Counted from the first letter of the stretch, positions 7,384 to 15,718 are shown. The stretch: 35,697 bases of DNA from Candidatus Gastranaerophilales bacterium (GCA_900769645.1 CAAGHI010000067.1:1-35697), one strand, 5' to 3'. Notes: a model not told the origin generated them from the letters alone. Numbers and translations are program-made.

Positions 7384-7488
7384 ATCAATTCTCTGTCCCT
7401 GAGATATATCATATAATAAAAATAAAATTTTACATAAGTTAATAGTTTATTTTTAGTAACAAAATTTAACATGAATTTGAAATCAGGG

Positions 7489-7532
7489 CAATTATTTCAC
7501 GCATAAATACTTTATATATATAACGGGGAATT
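7489..7532 (+). promoter_or_regulatory. Putative promoter shared in form with the one at 34774
   Basis: GCAATT, 19 bases, TATATATATAA, then GGGGAATT and AAGGGATAAAAA. The same order and the same 19-base spacing occur before the ribbon-helix-helix gene at 34847. Either the -10-like run or the GGGGAATT leader could be the functional part. Confidence 0.45.
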
Positions 7533-7545
7533 GTAAGGGATAAAA

Positions 7546-8481
7546 ATGAACATTTTCGGATTTAACAACTTTAATATGTTTGGAGGCTGCAATCTATTTG
7601 CAGGCTATAATCCATTTATGTTTAGAGGTTGCGGCTGCAACTCTTTTGTAAATCCGTTCAGCTTTGGTATGAATCCGTTCCAATTTGGAATGTCAACAAT
7701 GCCATTATTCAATAATTTCTCAATGCCGACAATGCCAACTATATCTGCAATGCCGACATTTGGGCAAACATCTGTTTACCCTTCAATTTTTTCAAATTAC
7801 ACAACAATGCCTATGTATAATAATTTTACAATGCCTCAATTTATTATGCCAAGCTTTAATTTAGGTAATTTGTTCTCAATACCGACAGTAAATTATGCAA
7901 GTTGGAAACCGGTAGAAAGCACGAATAAAACAGGCAAAACAACTGATGTTTCAGATACTGATAATTTGCCAATTAAAGATACAGGAAAATTGGACAAACA
8001 CTTTTTGAGAAAAGTTAAAAAAGTTGCTAAAAAATTAAACTGTGATTATAAAGATTTATTAGCTTTGATTAACAGTGAATCCGGTTTTGATCCAAAAGCA
8101 AAATGCGGAAGCTATGTAGGACTAATTCAATTTGGAGATGCTGCGGTTGAAGAACTTAGAACCAAATGTGGCTGTAAAGGTTTAACAAAAGAACAAATTC
8201 CAAATATGTCAAGATTAGAACAACTTGAATTGGCAGAAAAACTGTTAATGTATATCAAAAAATGGAAATTCTCTCCTGATGCAAGATTATCAGCAGGAGA
8301 TTTGTATGCAATGATTATGGCACCGGGAAGAGCTAACAGAGAAGTTCTTTACTCAAAAGGCGAAAGCGGTTATAACTCTGTTAATGCAAAAATGGATTAC
8401 AACAAAGACGGAAAAATTACAAAATCTGAAATGAGCAGAAGAATTAGAGAAAAAAGCGTAAATGAGTCTATTTTTGCGTAA
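7546..8481 (+). CDS. Lytic-transglycosylase-like protein with EF-hand and Phe/Met/Asn-rich N-terminus
   Basis: A 311-residue protein in three parts. Residues 1-115 are low complexity, rich in Phe, Asn, Met and Pro with repeated MP steps (TMPLFNNFSMPTMPT). Residues about 150-250 resemble an SLT/lysozyme-like fold: LLALINSESGFDPKAKCGS has the Glu (residue 178) in the place of a catalytic acid, followed by YVGLIQFG. Residues 284-295 are a canonical EF-hand loop (D-x-N-x-D-G-x-I-x-x-x-E). It would cleave peptidoglycan, perhaps in a calcium-dependent way. No classical signal peptide is seen, so how it reaches the wall is unclear. AAGGGA precedes the ATG. Confidence 0.7.
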   Translation: MNIFGFNNFNMFGGCNLFAGYNPFMFRGCGCNSFVNPFSFGMNPFQFGMSTMPLFNNFSMPTMPTISAMPTFGQTSVYPSIFSNYTTMPMYNNFTMPQFIMPSFNLGNLFSIPTVNYASWKPVESTNKTGKTTDVSDTDNLPIKDTGKLDKHFLRKVKKVAKKLNCDYKDLLALINSESGFDPKAKCGSYVGLIQFGDAAVEELRTKCGCKGLTKEQIPNMSRLEQLELAEKLLMYIKKWKFSPDARLSAGDLYAMIMAPGRANREVLYSKGESGYNSVNAKMDYNKDGKITKSEMSRRIREKSVNESIFA

Positions 8482-8583
8482 GTTATGAGTCAAAATTATT
8501 ACAATTCGAAATAATCCATTGATGTTCTGCGATGTTTCATGTATCGTCATGGAATAGATGAAACTTTTGCGGAAGGATTGACG

Positions 8584-9696
8584 ATGGATAAGGGATACAT
8601 TGAAAATGGTTTTATTGTAGATGTCAGCAATGCTCAGAAAACCTCTGAGATTATTTATGAGTTGAGCAGGATTTTGGATTTACCGGAAGCGCAGAACAAA
8701 AATGTTTGTTTAAAGTTGGGAGCTGTAAATCTTACTCCGACTGAATTAACAAGTATTAAGGCGCTTGTAGAATCTATGAATTCTGAAATTGAATTTATTA
8801 ATACAAGTTCTGATGCGACAGCACAAGCTGCCAATGACTTAGGTATTCAGGTTTCTATTCTGGAAAATAAAGTTCCAACTCCTGAATTTAATGCAGATCA
8901 AGAAAAAGTTAATGCAGAGCTTGAAAAAGCTTTGGATAAGATTTTTGGGGATGAAACGACTGAAATTAAAACTTTTGCGCAAGAACATGATTTAAAAGAA
9001 TTGAAGAAAAATGCTCCTGTTGAAGATGTTGAACCTTTGCCGGAAATTAAACCTGAAAGTATCGATCCTAAAAATCAGATGGAAACAGTTGGTGCTCCTG
9101 TTGTTGAACCTTTAACAGAAGAAGATACTGTTGAAGAACCTGAAAAGGTTGAAGAAGTTCAAGAAAAAGTTGAAGATACACAAGTTCAGGCTAATGAAGA
9201 AGAAGTTGAAAATGCTGATTTGAAAGAAGAATTGGACAACTTTAACAGTGAACTTGAAAACGCAAACAAAATTGAAGGTGACGATATTGAAGATATTGAC
9301 TACAATCTTGACGATTTGAGAAAGTCTTTGAGAGAAACAGAAAAACTTCCGACTTTATATATTCAAAGAACTTTGCGTTCTGGGCAGAGTATTACATCAG
9401 ACGGAAATATCGTAATTATTGGTGATGCAAACCCTGGATCTGAAATTATTGCAAAAGGCGATATTACAGTTTGGGGAATTTTGGGTGGTATTGCACACGC
9501 AGGTTGTGCAGGAAACCAATACGCTAAAATTCGAGCATTAAAGATGAACGCAATTCAGTTGAGAATTGCTGATACATTTGCAAGACGTCCGGATAACGTT
9601 AATATCCCGTATATTCAAAAGACTGATACTTTTGTGCCGGAAGAAGCTTGCATTTACAAAAGACAAATTATTATACATAAGATACATGAATCATAA
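8584..9696 (+). CDS. minC: Septum site-determining protein MinC with long acidic linker
   Basis: The start at 8584 is chosen because GGAAGGA lies just upstream. An upstream ATG at 8539 lacks a ribosome site. The product then has 370 residues, against about 230 in typical MinC. The C-terminal beta-helix domain is clear: RTLRSGQSITSDGNIVIIGD, NPGSEIIAKGDITVWGILGG, IAHAGCAGN and LRIADTFARRPD. The N-terminal 95 residues fit the FtsZ-inhibiting domain. About residues 97-253 form a Glu/Val/Asp-rich linker with little expected structure. MinC blocks Z-ring assembly at the poles when recruited by MinD, which is the next gene, 11 bases on. Confidence 0.88.
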   Translation: MDKGYIENGFIVDVSNAQKTSEIIYELSRILDLPEAQNKNVCLKLGAVNLTPTELTSIKALVESMNSEIEFINTSSDATAQAANDLGIQVSILENKVPTPEFNADQEKVNAELEKALDKIFGDETTEIKTFAQEHDLKELKKNAPVEDVEPLPEIKPESIDPKNQMETVGAPVVEPLTEEDTVEEPEKVEEVQEKVEDTQVQANEEEVENADLKEELDNFNSELENANKIEGDDIEDIDYNLDDLRKSLRETEKLPTLYIQRTLRSGQSITSDGNIVIIGDANPGSEIIAKGDITVWGILGGIAHAGCAGNQYAKIRALKMNAIQLRIADTFARRPDNVNIPYIQKTDTFVPEEACIYKRQIIIHKIHES

Positions 9697-9707
9697 AAGG
9701 AGAAATA

Positions 9708-10523
9708 ATGAGCGGTAGAGTTATCGTAATAACTTCCGGAAAGGGTGGAGTAGGCAAAACTACAACTAATGCCAATATCGGTACAGCTTTGGCAAAAGCC
9801 GGTAAAAAGGTTGTAATGATTGATACTGACCTCGGATTGAGAAACTTAGACCTACTACTTGGTCTGGAAAACAGAATTGTTTATACAATTGTTGACGTTG
9901 TTGAAGAACGTTGCAAGTTGAAACAGGCTTTGGTTAAAGATAAGAAAAATCCTAACCTTTGTCTTTTGGCAGCTGCACAAACCAGAGATAAAACAGCGGT
10001 TACTGAAGAACAGTTGAGAGATATTTGTGAAAAGTTGAAAAAAGATTTTGACTTTATCCTTGTAGACTGTCCTGCCGGTATTGAACAAGGGTTTCAAAAC
10101 GCTGTTGCAGGTGCTTCTGAGGCAATTGTTGTTACAACTCCTGAAATGTCAGCAGTTCGTGACGCTGATAGAATTATCGGACTTTTGGAAGCAAAAGAAG
10201 AAATTAAATCTTACAAACTTTTGCTTAACAGAGTTAGACCAAATCTAATTGAGTCAAAGGATATGATGAGCGTTGACGATGTTGTTGATATTCTTTCAGC
10301 AGAATTGATAGGTATAATTCCGGAAGATACAGGAATTATTACTTCTACAAACAAAGGTGAGCCTATTGTAAATGATGAAAAATCATTGGCAGGTAAGGCT
10401 TATAACAATGTTGCAAGAAGAATTATCGGTGAAGATGTTCCATTCTTGAATTTGGACGAGCCAAAAGGTGTTGTTGCAAGAATTAAAAAATTCTTCTCAG
10501 GCTTGACAGGAAAGGAGAAATAA
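9708..10523 (+). CDS. minD: Septum site-determining protein MinD
   Basis: A 271-residue ParA/MinD ATPase. The deviant Walker A GKGGVGKTT is at residues 11-19, then MIDTDLGLRNLDLLLGLENR and the Walker B region FILVDCPAGIEQGF. The C-terminal GVVARIKKFFSGLTGKEK is an amphipathic membrane-targeting helix. ATP-bound MinD dimerises on the inner membrane, recruits MinC and is released by MinE. AAAGGAG precedes the ATG. It lies between minC and minE with short gaps, so the three form one operon. Confidence 0.96.
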   Translation: MSGRVIVITSGKGGVGKTTTNANIGTALAKAGKKVVMIDTDLGLRNLDLLLGLENRIVYTIVDVVEERCKLKQALVKDKKNPNLCLLAAAQTRDKTAVTEEQLRDICEKLKKDFDFILVDCPAGIEQGFQNAVAGASEAIVVTTPEMSAVRDADRIIGLLEAKEEIKSYKLLLNRVRPNLIESKDMMSVDDVVDILSAELIGIIPEDTGIITSTNKGEPIVNDEKSLAGKAYNNVARRIIGEDVPFLNLDEPKGVVARIKKFFSGLTGKEK

Positions 10524-10524
10524 G

Positions 10525-11043
10525 ATGATATTGCAAAATTTATATAATAAAGTCTTAGGTTTCTTCCGTCAAACAGATGCTGAACAAGAACAGGTTGAAT
10601 CCGCAAAAGACACGGCTTGCAATAGATTGCGTGTAGTTTTGATGCAAGATAGAACAAATTTGACGCCGGAACTTATGGAACGTATGCGCAAGGAAATGGT
10701 TGAACTTCTTTCAAAATATGTTGAAATGGATAAAGAAGCTTTGGAACTAAACCTTGAACAAGACGGCGATCAAGTTGCTTTGATGCTTTCAATTCCTGTA
10801 ATTCGTGCTAAAGATGAAGAAGAAATTAAAGAAGCTTTGGCAAAAGAAGATGCAGAAAAAGCTGCTGCAGAGTCAGAAAACGAAGAAGATGAAGATGTTT
10901 CTGATGATGACGATGAAAAAGTTGTTGTTGAAGAAACAGAAATCGTTTTGAATGAAGAATCTTTGGACGATGATTTGTCAGATGACGATTATGAAGAAGA
11001 TGAAGAGGACGAATCTGACGACGACGACAAAGATGAAGAGTAG
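10525..11043 (+). CDS. minE: Cell division topological specificity factor MinE with acidic tail
   Basis: A 172-residue protein, about twice the usual MinE length. Residues 1-14 form an amphipathic membrane-binding start. Residues 27-93 match the MinE core: SAKDTACNRLRVVLMQDR, LTPELMERMRKEMVELLSKY, then LMLSIPV. From about residue 95 onward the chain is almost only Asp, Glu, Ala, Ser and Val, with runs such as DDDDEK and EEDEEDESDDDDKDEE. The core stimulates MinD ATPase and drives pole-to-pole oscillation. The tail has no known family match I can name. A terminator follows 24 bases after the stop. Confidence 0.92.
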   Translation: MILQNLYNKVLGFFRQTDAEQEQVESAKDTACNRLRVVLMQDRTNLTPELMERMRKEMVELLSKYVEMDKEALELNLEQDGDQVALMLSIPVIRAKDEEEIKEALAKEDAEKAAAESENEEDEDVSDDDDEKVVVEETEIVLNEESLDDDLSDDDYEEDEEDESDDDDKDEE

Positions 11044-11066
11044 ATAAATTTATTTATATTAGATTA

Positions 11067-11097
11067 AAAGAAGTGCGTTTTGCGCACTTCTTTTTTT
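11067..11097 (+). terminator. Rho-independent terminator of minCDE
   Basis: GAAGTGCG, loop TTTTG, CGCACTTC, then TTTTTTT, with A-rich DNA before it. It closes the minC-minD-minE operon. Confidence 0.9.
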
Positions 11098-11114
11098 GGT
11101 TTAATTGACATAAG

Positions 11115-11159
11115 CTGGATTGCCACGGCTACACTGCCGTTTCGCCTCGCAATGACGTG
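11115..11159. repeat. Palindromic repeat, family D (CTGGATTGC ... GCAATGACGTG)
   Basis: Begins CTGGATTGCCACGGC and ends CGCCTCGCAATGACGTG, with an inner ACGGC/GCCGT pairing. A relative in the other orientation is at 21079-21110. It lies in the convergent gap between minE and spmB. Confidence 0.7.
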
Positions 11160-11172
11160 AATTGTGACAATA

Positions 11173-11247
11173 CACGTTATTCTGAAAGCTTAGAATATTA
11201 ATGCGAACGATTAGTGAGCATATAATATTCTTGCTATTCAGAATCTA
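11173..11247. repeat. Interspersed palindromic repeat, family A
   Basis: Starts CGTTATTCTGAAAGCTTAGA and ends TTCTTGCTATTCAGAATCTA. The centre holds CGAACGATTAGTGAG, a 15-mer also found reversed inside the inverted-repeat element at 4028-4297. Confidence 0.75.
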
Positions 11248-11263
11248 ATACCAAATATAACAG

Positions 11264-11330
11264 ACTCTGAATCGCAGTCTGGAGTGACATTACGGGGTGG
11301 TTGTTTTTGAAAATTGCAACTACTTTAGAA
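11264..11330 (+). repeat. Interspersed palindromic repeat, family B, diverged
   Basis: ACTCTGAA and TCTGGAGT arms, then GTGACATTACGG and a TTGCAACTACTTT tail, matching the copy at 35617-35690 in order and spacing. Confidence 0.7.
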
Positions 11331-11331
11331 T

Positions 11332-11351
11332 TGTAGGTCGGGGTACCTACA
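11332..11351. repeat. Small perfect hairpin, TGTAGGT arms
   Basis: TGTAGGT, loop CGGGGT, ACCTACA, lying 20 bases from the spmB stop. It could act as a terminator for spmB in part, but a T-run is absent. Confidence 0.5.
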
Positions 11352-11371
11352 CCGTCAATATGAATTGATTT

Positions 11372-11905
11372 CTAAAACATCAAATTACAAACCGTAACAG
11401 CGGCGATAATACCGATTATGTCCGCTAAAATTCCGACAAGAAGCGCATATCTGAGCTTTGTAATTTTTACGGAACCAAAATAAACCGCCAAAACGTAAAA
11501 AGTTGTTTCACTTGAGCCAACCATTACAGCGGCAAGTTTTGTGGCGTAAGAATCAGGTCCAAGATGGTTTGCGATATCAGAAAAAATTCCAAGTGCGCCT
11601 GAGCCTGACAATGAACGTACAAGCATAATTGGAATTGTGTCTGCCGGAACATTGAATTTTGCAAGAAGCGGTGCACAAACAACTCCGATTTGTTCAATTA
11701 TTCCCGAAGCTCGAAACATAGATATTGCAACGATTATGGCAACTAAATATGGAATTATTGTTACAGATACTTTAAACCCATCTTTTGCGCCTTCTGTAAA
11801 TGTTTCATATAGCGGAACTTTTTTGAATAAGCCCATTGTGAGGATTAAAACTATTATTGCAGGTAAAGTCCAGAGGGAAATTATGTTCATCAATGTTTGA
11901 AACAT
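11372..11905 (-). CDS. spmB: SpmB-like membrane protein (Gate/nucleoside-recognition domain)
   Basis: A 177-residue multi-helix membrane protein. Family features include ETFTEGAKDGFKVSVTIIPY, a MFRASGIIEQIG segment, MLVRSLSGSGALGIFSDI, DSYATKLAAVMVGSSETTFY and FGSVKITKLRYAL. SpmB was named from spore maturation in Bacillus, but the pair is common in bacteria that make no spores, so a transport role in the inner membrane is more likely here. The start overlaps the spmA stop in TAATG, with GGAGGGTG upstream. The gene ends facing minE across a repeat-filled gap. Confidence 0.9.
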   Translation of the reverse strand: MFQTLMNIISLWTLPAIIVLILTMGLFKKVPLYETFTEGAKDGFKVSVTIIPYLVAIIVAISMFRASGIIEQIGVVCAPLLAKFNVPADTIPIMLVRSLSGSGALGIFSDIANHLGPDSYATKLAAVMVGSSETTFYVLAVYFGSVKITKLRYALLVGILADIIGIIAAVTVCNLMF

Positions 11906-12528
11906 TATTCACCCTCCTTGTTGTCTGAAATTTCAACATGTGTTGCAACTTGTTTTGTCCAAATTTTTTCAAAGAATTTTGCCATTAAAATTGCACTGAC
12001 AAAGGCAATTCCAGTTACAAGAAGTGTCGGAGCAATAATTTCTGTCGGATTTTTGTAGCCAATTCCTATTAAAACAGCGATTACGGTTGCCGGAACCAGT
12101 TGAAATCCTGCAGTATTCATTGCCAAAAACATACACATCGCATTTGAGGCAGATGATCTGTCTATATTTTGCTTTTGTAGTTCTTCCATCGCTTTTAGAC
12201 CAATTGGAGTTGCTGCATTTGAAAGTCCGAAAGCGTTTGCAGAAACACTCATTGCAATGTCGCCGATGGCTGGTGAGTCTTCCGGAATTTCGTTAAATAA
12301 TCTTTTTGTAATAGGTTTGATAATTTTTGCAATAATCTTTACAAGCCCGCATTGTTCGGCGATTTTCATCATTCCGAGCCAAAAAGCCATAATTCCGATT
12401 AGGGAAAACGCAACTTTTACGGACAATTCCGCACCTGTCAGAATTGAATTTACAACGTCTGAAAGCTTGCCGTTGAGAGCTCCCGCGATTATCGAAACTA
12501 CTATCAAAAAATAGAAAATATAATTCAT
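11905..12528 (-). CDS. spmA: SpmA-like membrane protein (Gate/nucleoside-recognition domain)
   Basis: A 207-residue hydrophobic protein with several helices. IMAFWLGMMKIAEQCGLVKI, LFNEIPEDSPAIGDIAMSVSAN, AFGLSNAATPIGLKAMEELQ and MFLAMNTAGFQLVPATVIA are typical SpmA strings. It is expected in the inner membrane as a partner of SpmB, which follows by overlap. The substrate is unknown. A perfect TATAAT sits six bases before the ATG and no ribosome site is visible, so the message may be leaderless. The ValS gene diverges about 110 bases away. Confidence 0.92.
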   Translation of the reverse strand: MNYIFYFLIVVSIIAGALNGKLSDVVNSILTGAELSVKVAFSLIGIMAFWLGMMKIAEQCGLVKIIAKIIKPITKRLFNEIPEDSPAIGDIAMSVSANAFGLSNAATPIGLKAMEELQKQNIDRSSASNAMCMFLAMNTAGFQLVPATVIAVLIGIGYKNPTEIIAPTLLVTGIAFVSAILMAKFFEKIWTKQVATHVEISDNKEGE

Positions 12529-12534
12529 GGTTAA

Positions 12535-12540
12535 ATTATA
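12535..12540 (-). promoter_or_regulatory. -10 element of spmA, leaderless type
   Basis: Leftward TATAAT, then TTAACC and the spmA ATG. The -35 region is poor (TTCGTT at 17-base spacing). The six-base distance matches the promoters at 5654 and 25884. Confidence 0.6.
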
Positions 12541-12638
12541 TCATGTAAATTAAATTCAACGAAAAATCTTTATAAATTTTATTTTTACTTTTTTTTGTGA
12601 TATTTTAGAGATATACGAAAAATAAGAAGGATTTTTAT

Positions 12639-15308
12639 ATGACAACTACTAAGATTAAAGATTTACCTACGGTTTACGATGCGAAAGATACTGAGGACAG
12701 TATTTATAAGTTTTGGGAAGACGGCGAATATTTTAAAGCTGATGCAAAAAGTGACAAACCGCCTTATTCTATCGTAATTCCACCTCCAAACGTTACAGGT
12801 GTTTTGCACATGGGACACGCTTTGGACGAAACTTTGCAAGATATTTTGGTTCGTTACCACAGAATGGCAGGCTATGAAACTCTTTGGGTTCCTGGTACTG
12901 ACCACGCTGGTTTGGCAACTCAAAACGTTGTTGAAAGACAACTTGCAAAGGAAGGTTTGACTCGTTATGATTTGGGTAGAGAAAAGTTTGTTGAAAGAAC
13001 TTGGGAATGGACAAATCAGCATAAGAGCGCAATCTTAGACCAGTGTAAACGTTTGGGTGCTTCTTTTGACCGTTCAAGAGAAAGATTTACATTCGATAAA
13101 GGCTGTTCTGATGCAGTTAAAGAAGTTTTTGTAAGACTTTATGAAAAAGGCTTGATTTACAAAGGCAAATATATTGTAAACTGGTGTCCTCGTTGTAACA
13201 GTGCGATTTCTGATGTCGAAACAGAATACGCAACAGAACAAGGTCACATGTGGGAGATTTCTTATCCTGTGAAAGGTGAAAGTGGCGCTATTATTGTTGC
13301 AACAACTCGTCCTGAAACAATGTTCGGTGACGTTGCGATTGCTGTTCACCCTGACGATCACAAATATTCTGAATTGGTTGGAAAAACAGTTATTATTCCG
13401 CTTTCAGGTAGAGAAATTCCAATTATTGCTGATGAATACGTTGACAAAAACTTTGGAACAGGGGCTGTAAAAATTACTCCTGCACACGATCCGAACGACT
13501 TTGAAGTTGGAAAGCGTCATAACTTAAATCCAATTTGGGTTATTAATAATGACGGTACAATGAAGGCTTGTGGCGAAGTTCCACAAGATCTTCATGGACT
13601 TGACAGGTATGAAGCAAGAGAAAAAGTTGTTGGAATGCTTTCGTACAACAATTTCTTGCTAAGAACTCGTGATCATGAACACAATGTTGGCAAATGTCAA
13701 CGTTGCGGAACAACAATTGAACCGCTTCTTTCTGAACAATGGTTTGTAAAAATGGAACCTTTGGCAAAAGAAGCAATTGCAGCCGTAAAAGACGGTAGGA
13801 TTAAGTTTGTACCTGAAAGATGGGAAAAGAATTACCTAGGCTGGATGGAAAATATTCGTGACTGGTGTATTTCTCGTCAAATCTGGTGGGGACACCAAAT
13901 TCCGGCTTATTATCACAAAGTTACAGGTGAAATGGTTGTAGCAAAAGAAAATCCGGATCCTGAAAATTACGTACAAGATACAGATTGCCTTGATACGTGG
14001 TTCTCATCAGGGTTGTGGCCTTTCTCTACAATGGGTTGGCCAAATACCGAAAGTGAAGATTTCAAGAAATTCTATCCTACAACAACTCTTGTAACAGGTT
14101 TTGATATTATTTTCTTCTGGGTTGCAAGAATGATTACTATGGGCTTGGAATTTACAAAGAAAGCCCCTTTCTCAACAGTTTATATTCATGGACTTATTCG
14201 AGATGAAAAAGGTCAAAAAATGTCAAAATCTAAGGGCAACACAATTGATCCGGTTAAAATTATTGACAAATACGGTTGTGATGCTTTGAGATTTACAATG
14301 ACTTCACTTTGTACTTATGGCGGTCAAGATATCAAAATGAGCGAAGAGAGATTTGAATATGGTAGAAACTTCGCAAACAAAATCTGGAATGCTTCAAGAT
14401 TTGTATTGATGAACCTTGATGGCGTAGATGATAAGGATATTGATTATTCAAATCTGACAATTGCTGACAAGTGGATTTTGGATAAATTGAATAAGACAGC
14501 TAAAGAAGTTAATGAAAATATTAAAGAATTCAGAATTGGAGAAGTTGCTCACGTTCTTTATGACTTTTTCTGGAATTCTTACTGCGATTGGTATGTTGAA
14601 ATCGCTAAAATTCAACTTCAAGATGCCGAACTTAAAGCAAACACTCAAAGAGTTTTGAGATATGTTCTTGATATGTCTTTGAGAATGCTTCACCCTGTAA
14701 TGCCTCATATTACAGAACGTGTATGGCAGTTGATTTCAAAACCTTCTAAGCAGTTGGGTGACGACGAAATGAAGTCTGCAATTGTTATTTCTAACTTCCC
14801 AGTATTTAGAAAAGAATTGGAATTTTCGAAGGAAGCTCAAGAGATGGAATTGGTGTTTGAAACAATTACTTCTTTGAGAAATGTGCGTCAAAGTTTCAAT
14901 ATTTCTCCTTCAATTAAATGTGATATTGAAATCAGAGCTGACAAAGATGAAAAATCTATTTTTGAAGAAATTGAAGCTTATATCAAGCGTTTGGCAAGGG
15001 TTGAAAAAATTTCTTATGCAGAGATGAACGCTCCTGTCCCACCAAAAAGTGCGACAGCTGTTGTGTCTGCTTCAAAAATCATCTTACCGTTGGCTGATTT
15101 GATTGATTTAGATGCTGAAGTTGCTCGTCAACAAAAGAAATTGGACAAATTGACTAACGAAAAGAAATCGCTTTCAGGCAGAATTAACAATCCTAAATTC
15201 GTTGCGAATGCGCCGAAAGAATTGATTGAGCAAACAAAGTCAAGAATTGAAGAAATTGAAGTTCAAGAAAAAACAATTTCTGATTTGATTGATTCATTAA
15301 GAGCGTAG
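12639..15308 (+). CDS. valS: Valyl-tRNA synthetase
   Basis: An 889-residue class I aminoacyl-tRNA synthetase of normal length. The HIGH-type motif is PPPNVTGVLHMGHAL near residue 50. The editing domain follows, with TTRPETMFGDVAIAVHP. Then come IRDWCISRQIWWGH and the KMSKS loop GQKMSKSKGNTIDP. The C-terminus (about 825-889) is the Val-type coiled coil with DAEVARQQKKLDKLTNEKKS. It charges tRNA-Val in the cytoplasm. AGAAGG precedes the ATG, and a terminator follows the stop by about 20 bases. It appears to be a single-gene unit. Confidence 0.98.
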   Translation: MTTTKIKDLPTVYDAKDTEDSIYKFWEDGEYFKADAKSDKPPYSIVIPPPNVTGVLHMGHALDETLQDILVRYHRMAGYETLWVPGTDHAGLATQNVVERQLAKEGLTRYDLGREKFVERTWEWTNQHKSAILDQCKRLGASFDRSRERFTFDKGCSDAVKEVFVRLYEKGLIYKGKYIVNWCPRCNSAISDVETEYATEQGHMWEISYPVKGESGAIIVATTRPETMFGDVAIAVHPDDHKYSELVGKTVIIPLSGREIPIIADEYVDKNFGTGAVKITPAHDPNDFEVGKRHNLNPIWVINNDGTMKACGEVPQDLHGLDRYEAREKVVGMLSYNNFLLRTRDHEHNVGKCQRCGTTIEPLLSEQWFVKMEPLAKEAIAAVKDGRIKFVPERWEKNYLGWMENIRDWCISRQIWWGHQIPAYYHKVTGEMVVAKENPDPENYVQDTDCLDTWFSSGLWPFSTMGWPNTESEDFKKFYPTTTLVTGFDIIFFWVARMITMGLEFTKKAPFSTVYIHGLIRDEKGQKMSKSKGNTIDPVKIIDKYGCDALRFTMTSLCTYGGQDIKMSEERFEYGRNFANKIWNASRFVLMNLDGVDDKDIDYSNLTIADKWILDKLNKTAKEVNENIKEFRIGEVAHVLYDFFWNSYCDWYVEIAKIQLQDAELKANTQRVLRYVLDMSLRMLHPVMPHITERVWQLISKPSKQLGDDEMKSAIVISNFPVFRKELEFSKEAQEMELVFETITSLRNVRQSFNISPSIKCDIEIRADKDEKSIFEEIEAYIKRLARVEKISYAEMNAPVPPKSATAVVSASKIILPLADLIDLDAEVARQQKKLDKLTNEKKSLSGRINNPKFVANAPKELIEQTKSRIEEIEVQEKTISDLIDSLRA

Positions 15309-15328
15309 GTTAATAAAACTTTATAAAC

Positions 15329-15366
15329 AACGGAACATGTGGCAAAATATCCCATGTTCCGTTTTC
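15329..15366 (+). terminator. Terminator of valS
   Basis: AACGGAACATG and CATGTTCCGTT pair over 11 bases around a 13-base loop and run into TTTTCTTAT. Confidence 0.85.
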
Positions 15367-15388
15367 TTATAAAAAAAGGAGAAAAATT

Positions 15389-15646
15389 ATGGTAAAAGTA
15401 AATCCAGCAGAGTCGTTCAATATTTTAAAATATGCAAAACAAAACAATTTAAAATTGCAAAATACAATTGGTTTGAGTGACAATTCAAGACTTTATATTT
15501 TTAGCAATAAAAACAGGGTTGATTGTTTTCATTTGAGCAAAGATAAAGAAATTTTAGGTGCCAAAGGTGCTATGGGTTCTAAAGAAACCTTGATGGAAAC
15601 AATAGCCGGTATTTTAGATAAAATCAAAAGAGGAACCGGTATTTAG
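15389..15646 (+). CDS. Small protein of unknown function
   Basis: An 85-residue protein with AAAAGGAG well placed before the ATG, so it is probably real. It has no signal peptide or membrane helix. The sequence mixes Lys/Asn-rich helices with a likely beta strand (SRLYIFSNKNRVDCFHLS) and ends in LMETIAGILDKIKRGTGI. I do not recognise a family. It stands between the valS terminator and the promoter of the S1 protein gene. The -35/-10 of its own promoter is not obvious; it may be read from weak readthrough past valS. Confidence 0.65.
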   Translation: MVKVNPAESFNILKYAKQNNLKLQNTIGLSDNSRLYIFSNKNRVDCFHLSKDKEILGAKGAMGSKETLMETIAGILDKIKRGTGI

Positions 15647-15689
15647 TTTGGATTGATTGTTGTAATTGTTAAGTAAATTTACAAAAATC

Positions 15690-15718
15690 TTTACAAATTT
15701 TTAAAATTTTGTTACAAT
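15690..15718 (+). promoter_or_regulatory. Sigma70 promoter of the S1 protein gene
   Basis: TTTACA (15690-15695), a 17-base spacer, TACAAT (15713-15718). It predicts a leader of about 40 bases to the ATG at 15764. Confidence 0.75.

Noticed and set aside
8539..8583. Upstream ATG for minC.
   Set aside because: No Shine-Dalgarno before it, while GGAAGGA lies at the right distance before 8584.
11372..12528. Considered evidence for sporulation because of the Spm names.
   Set aside because: SpmA/SpmB homologs are common in non-spore-formers and LPS genes indicate a didermal cell.
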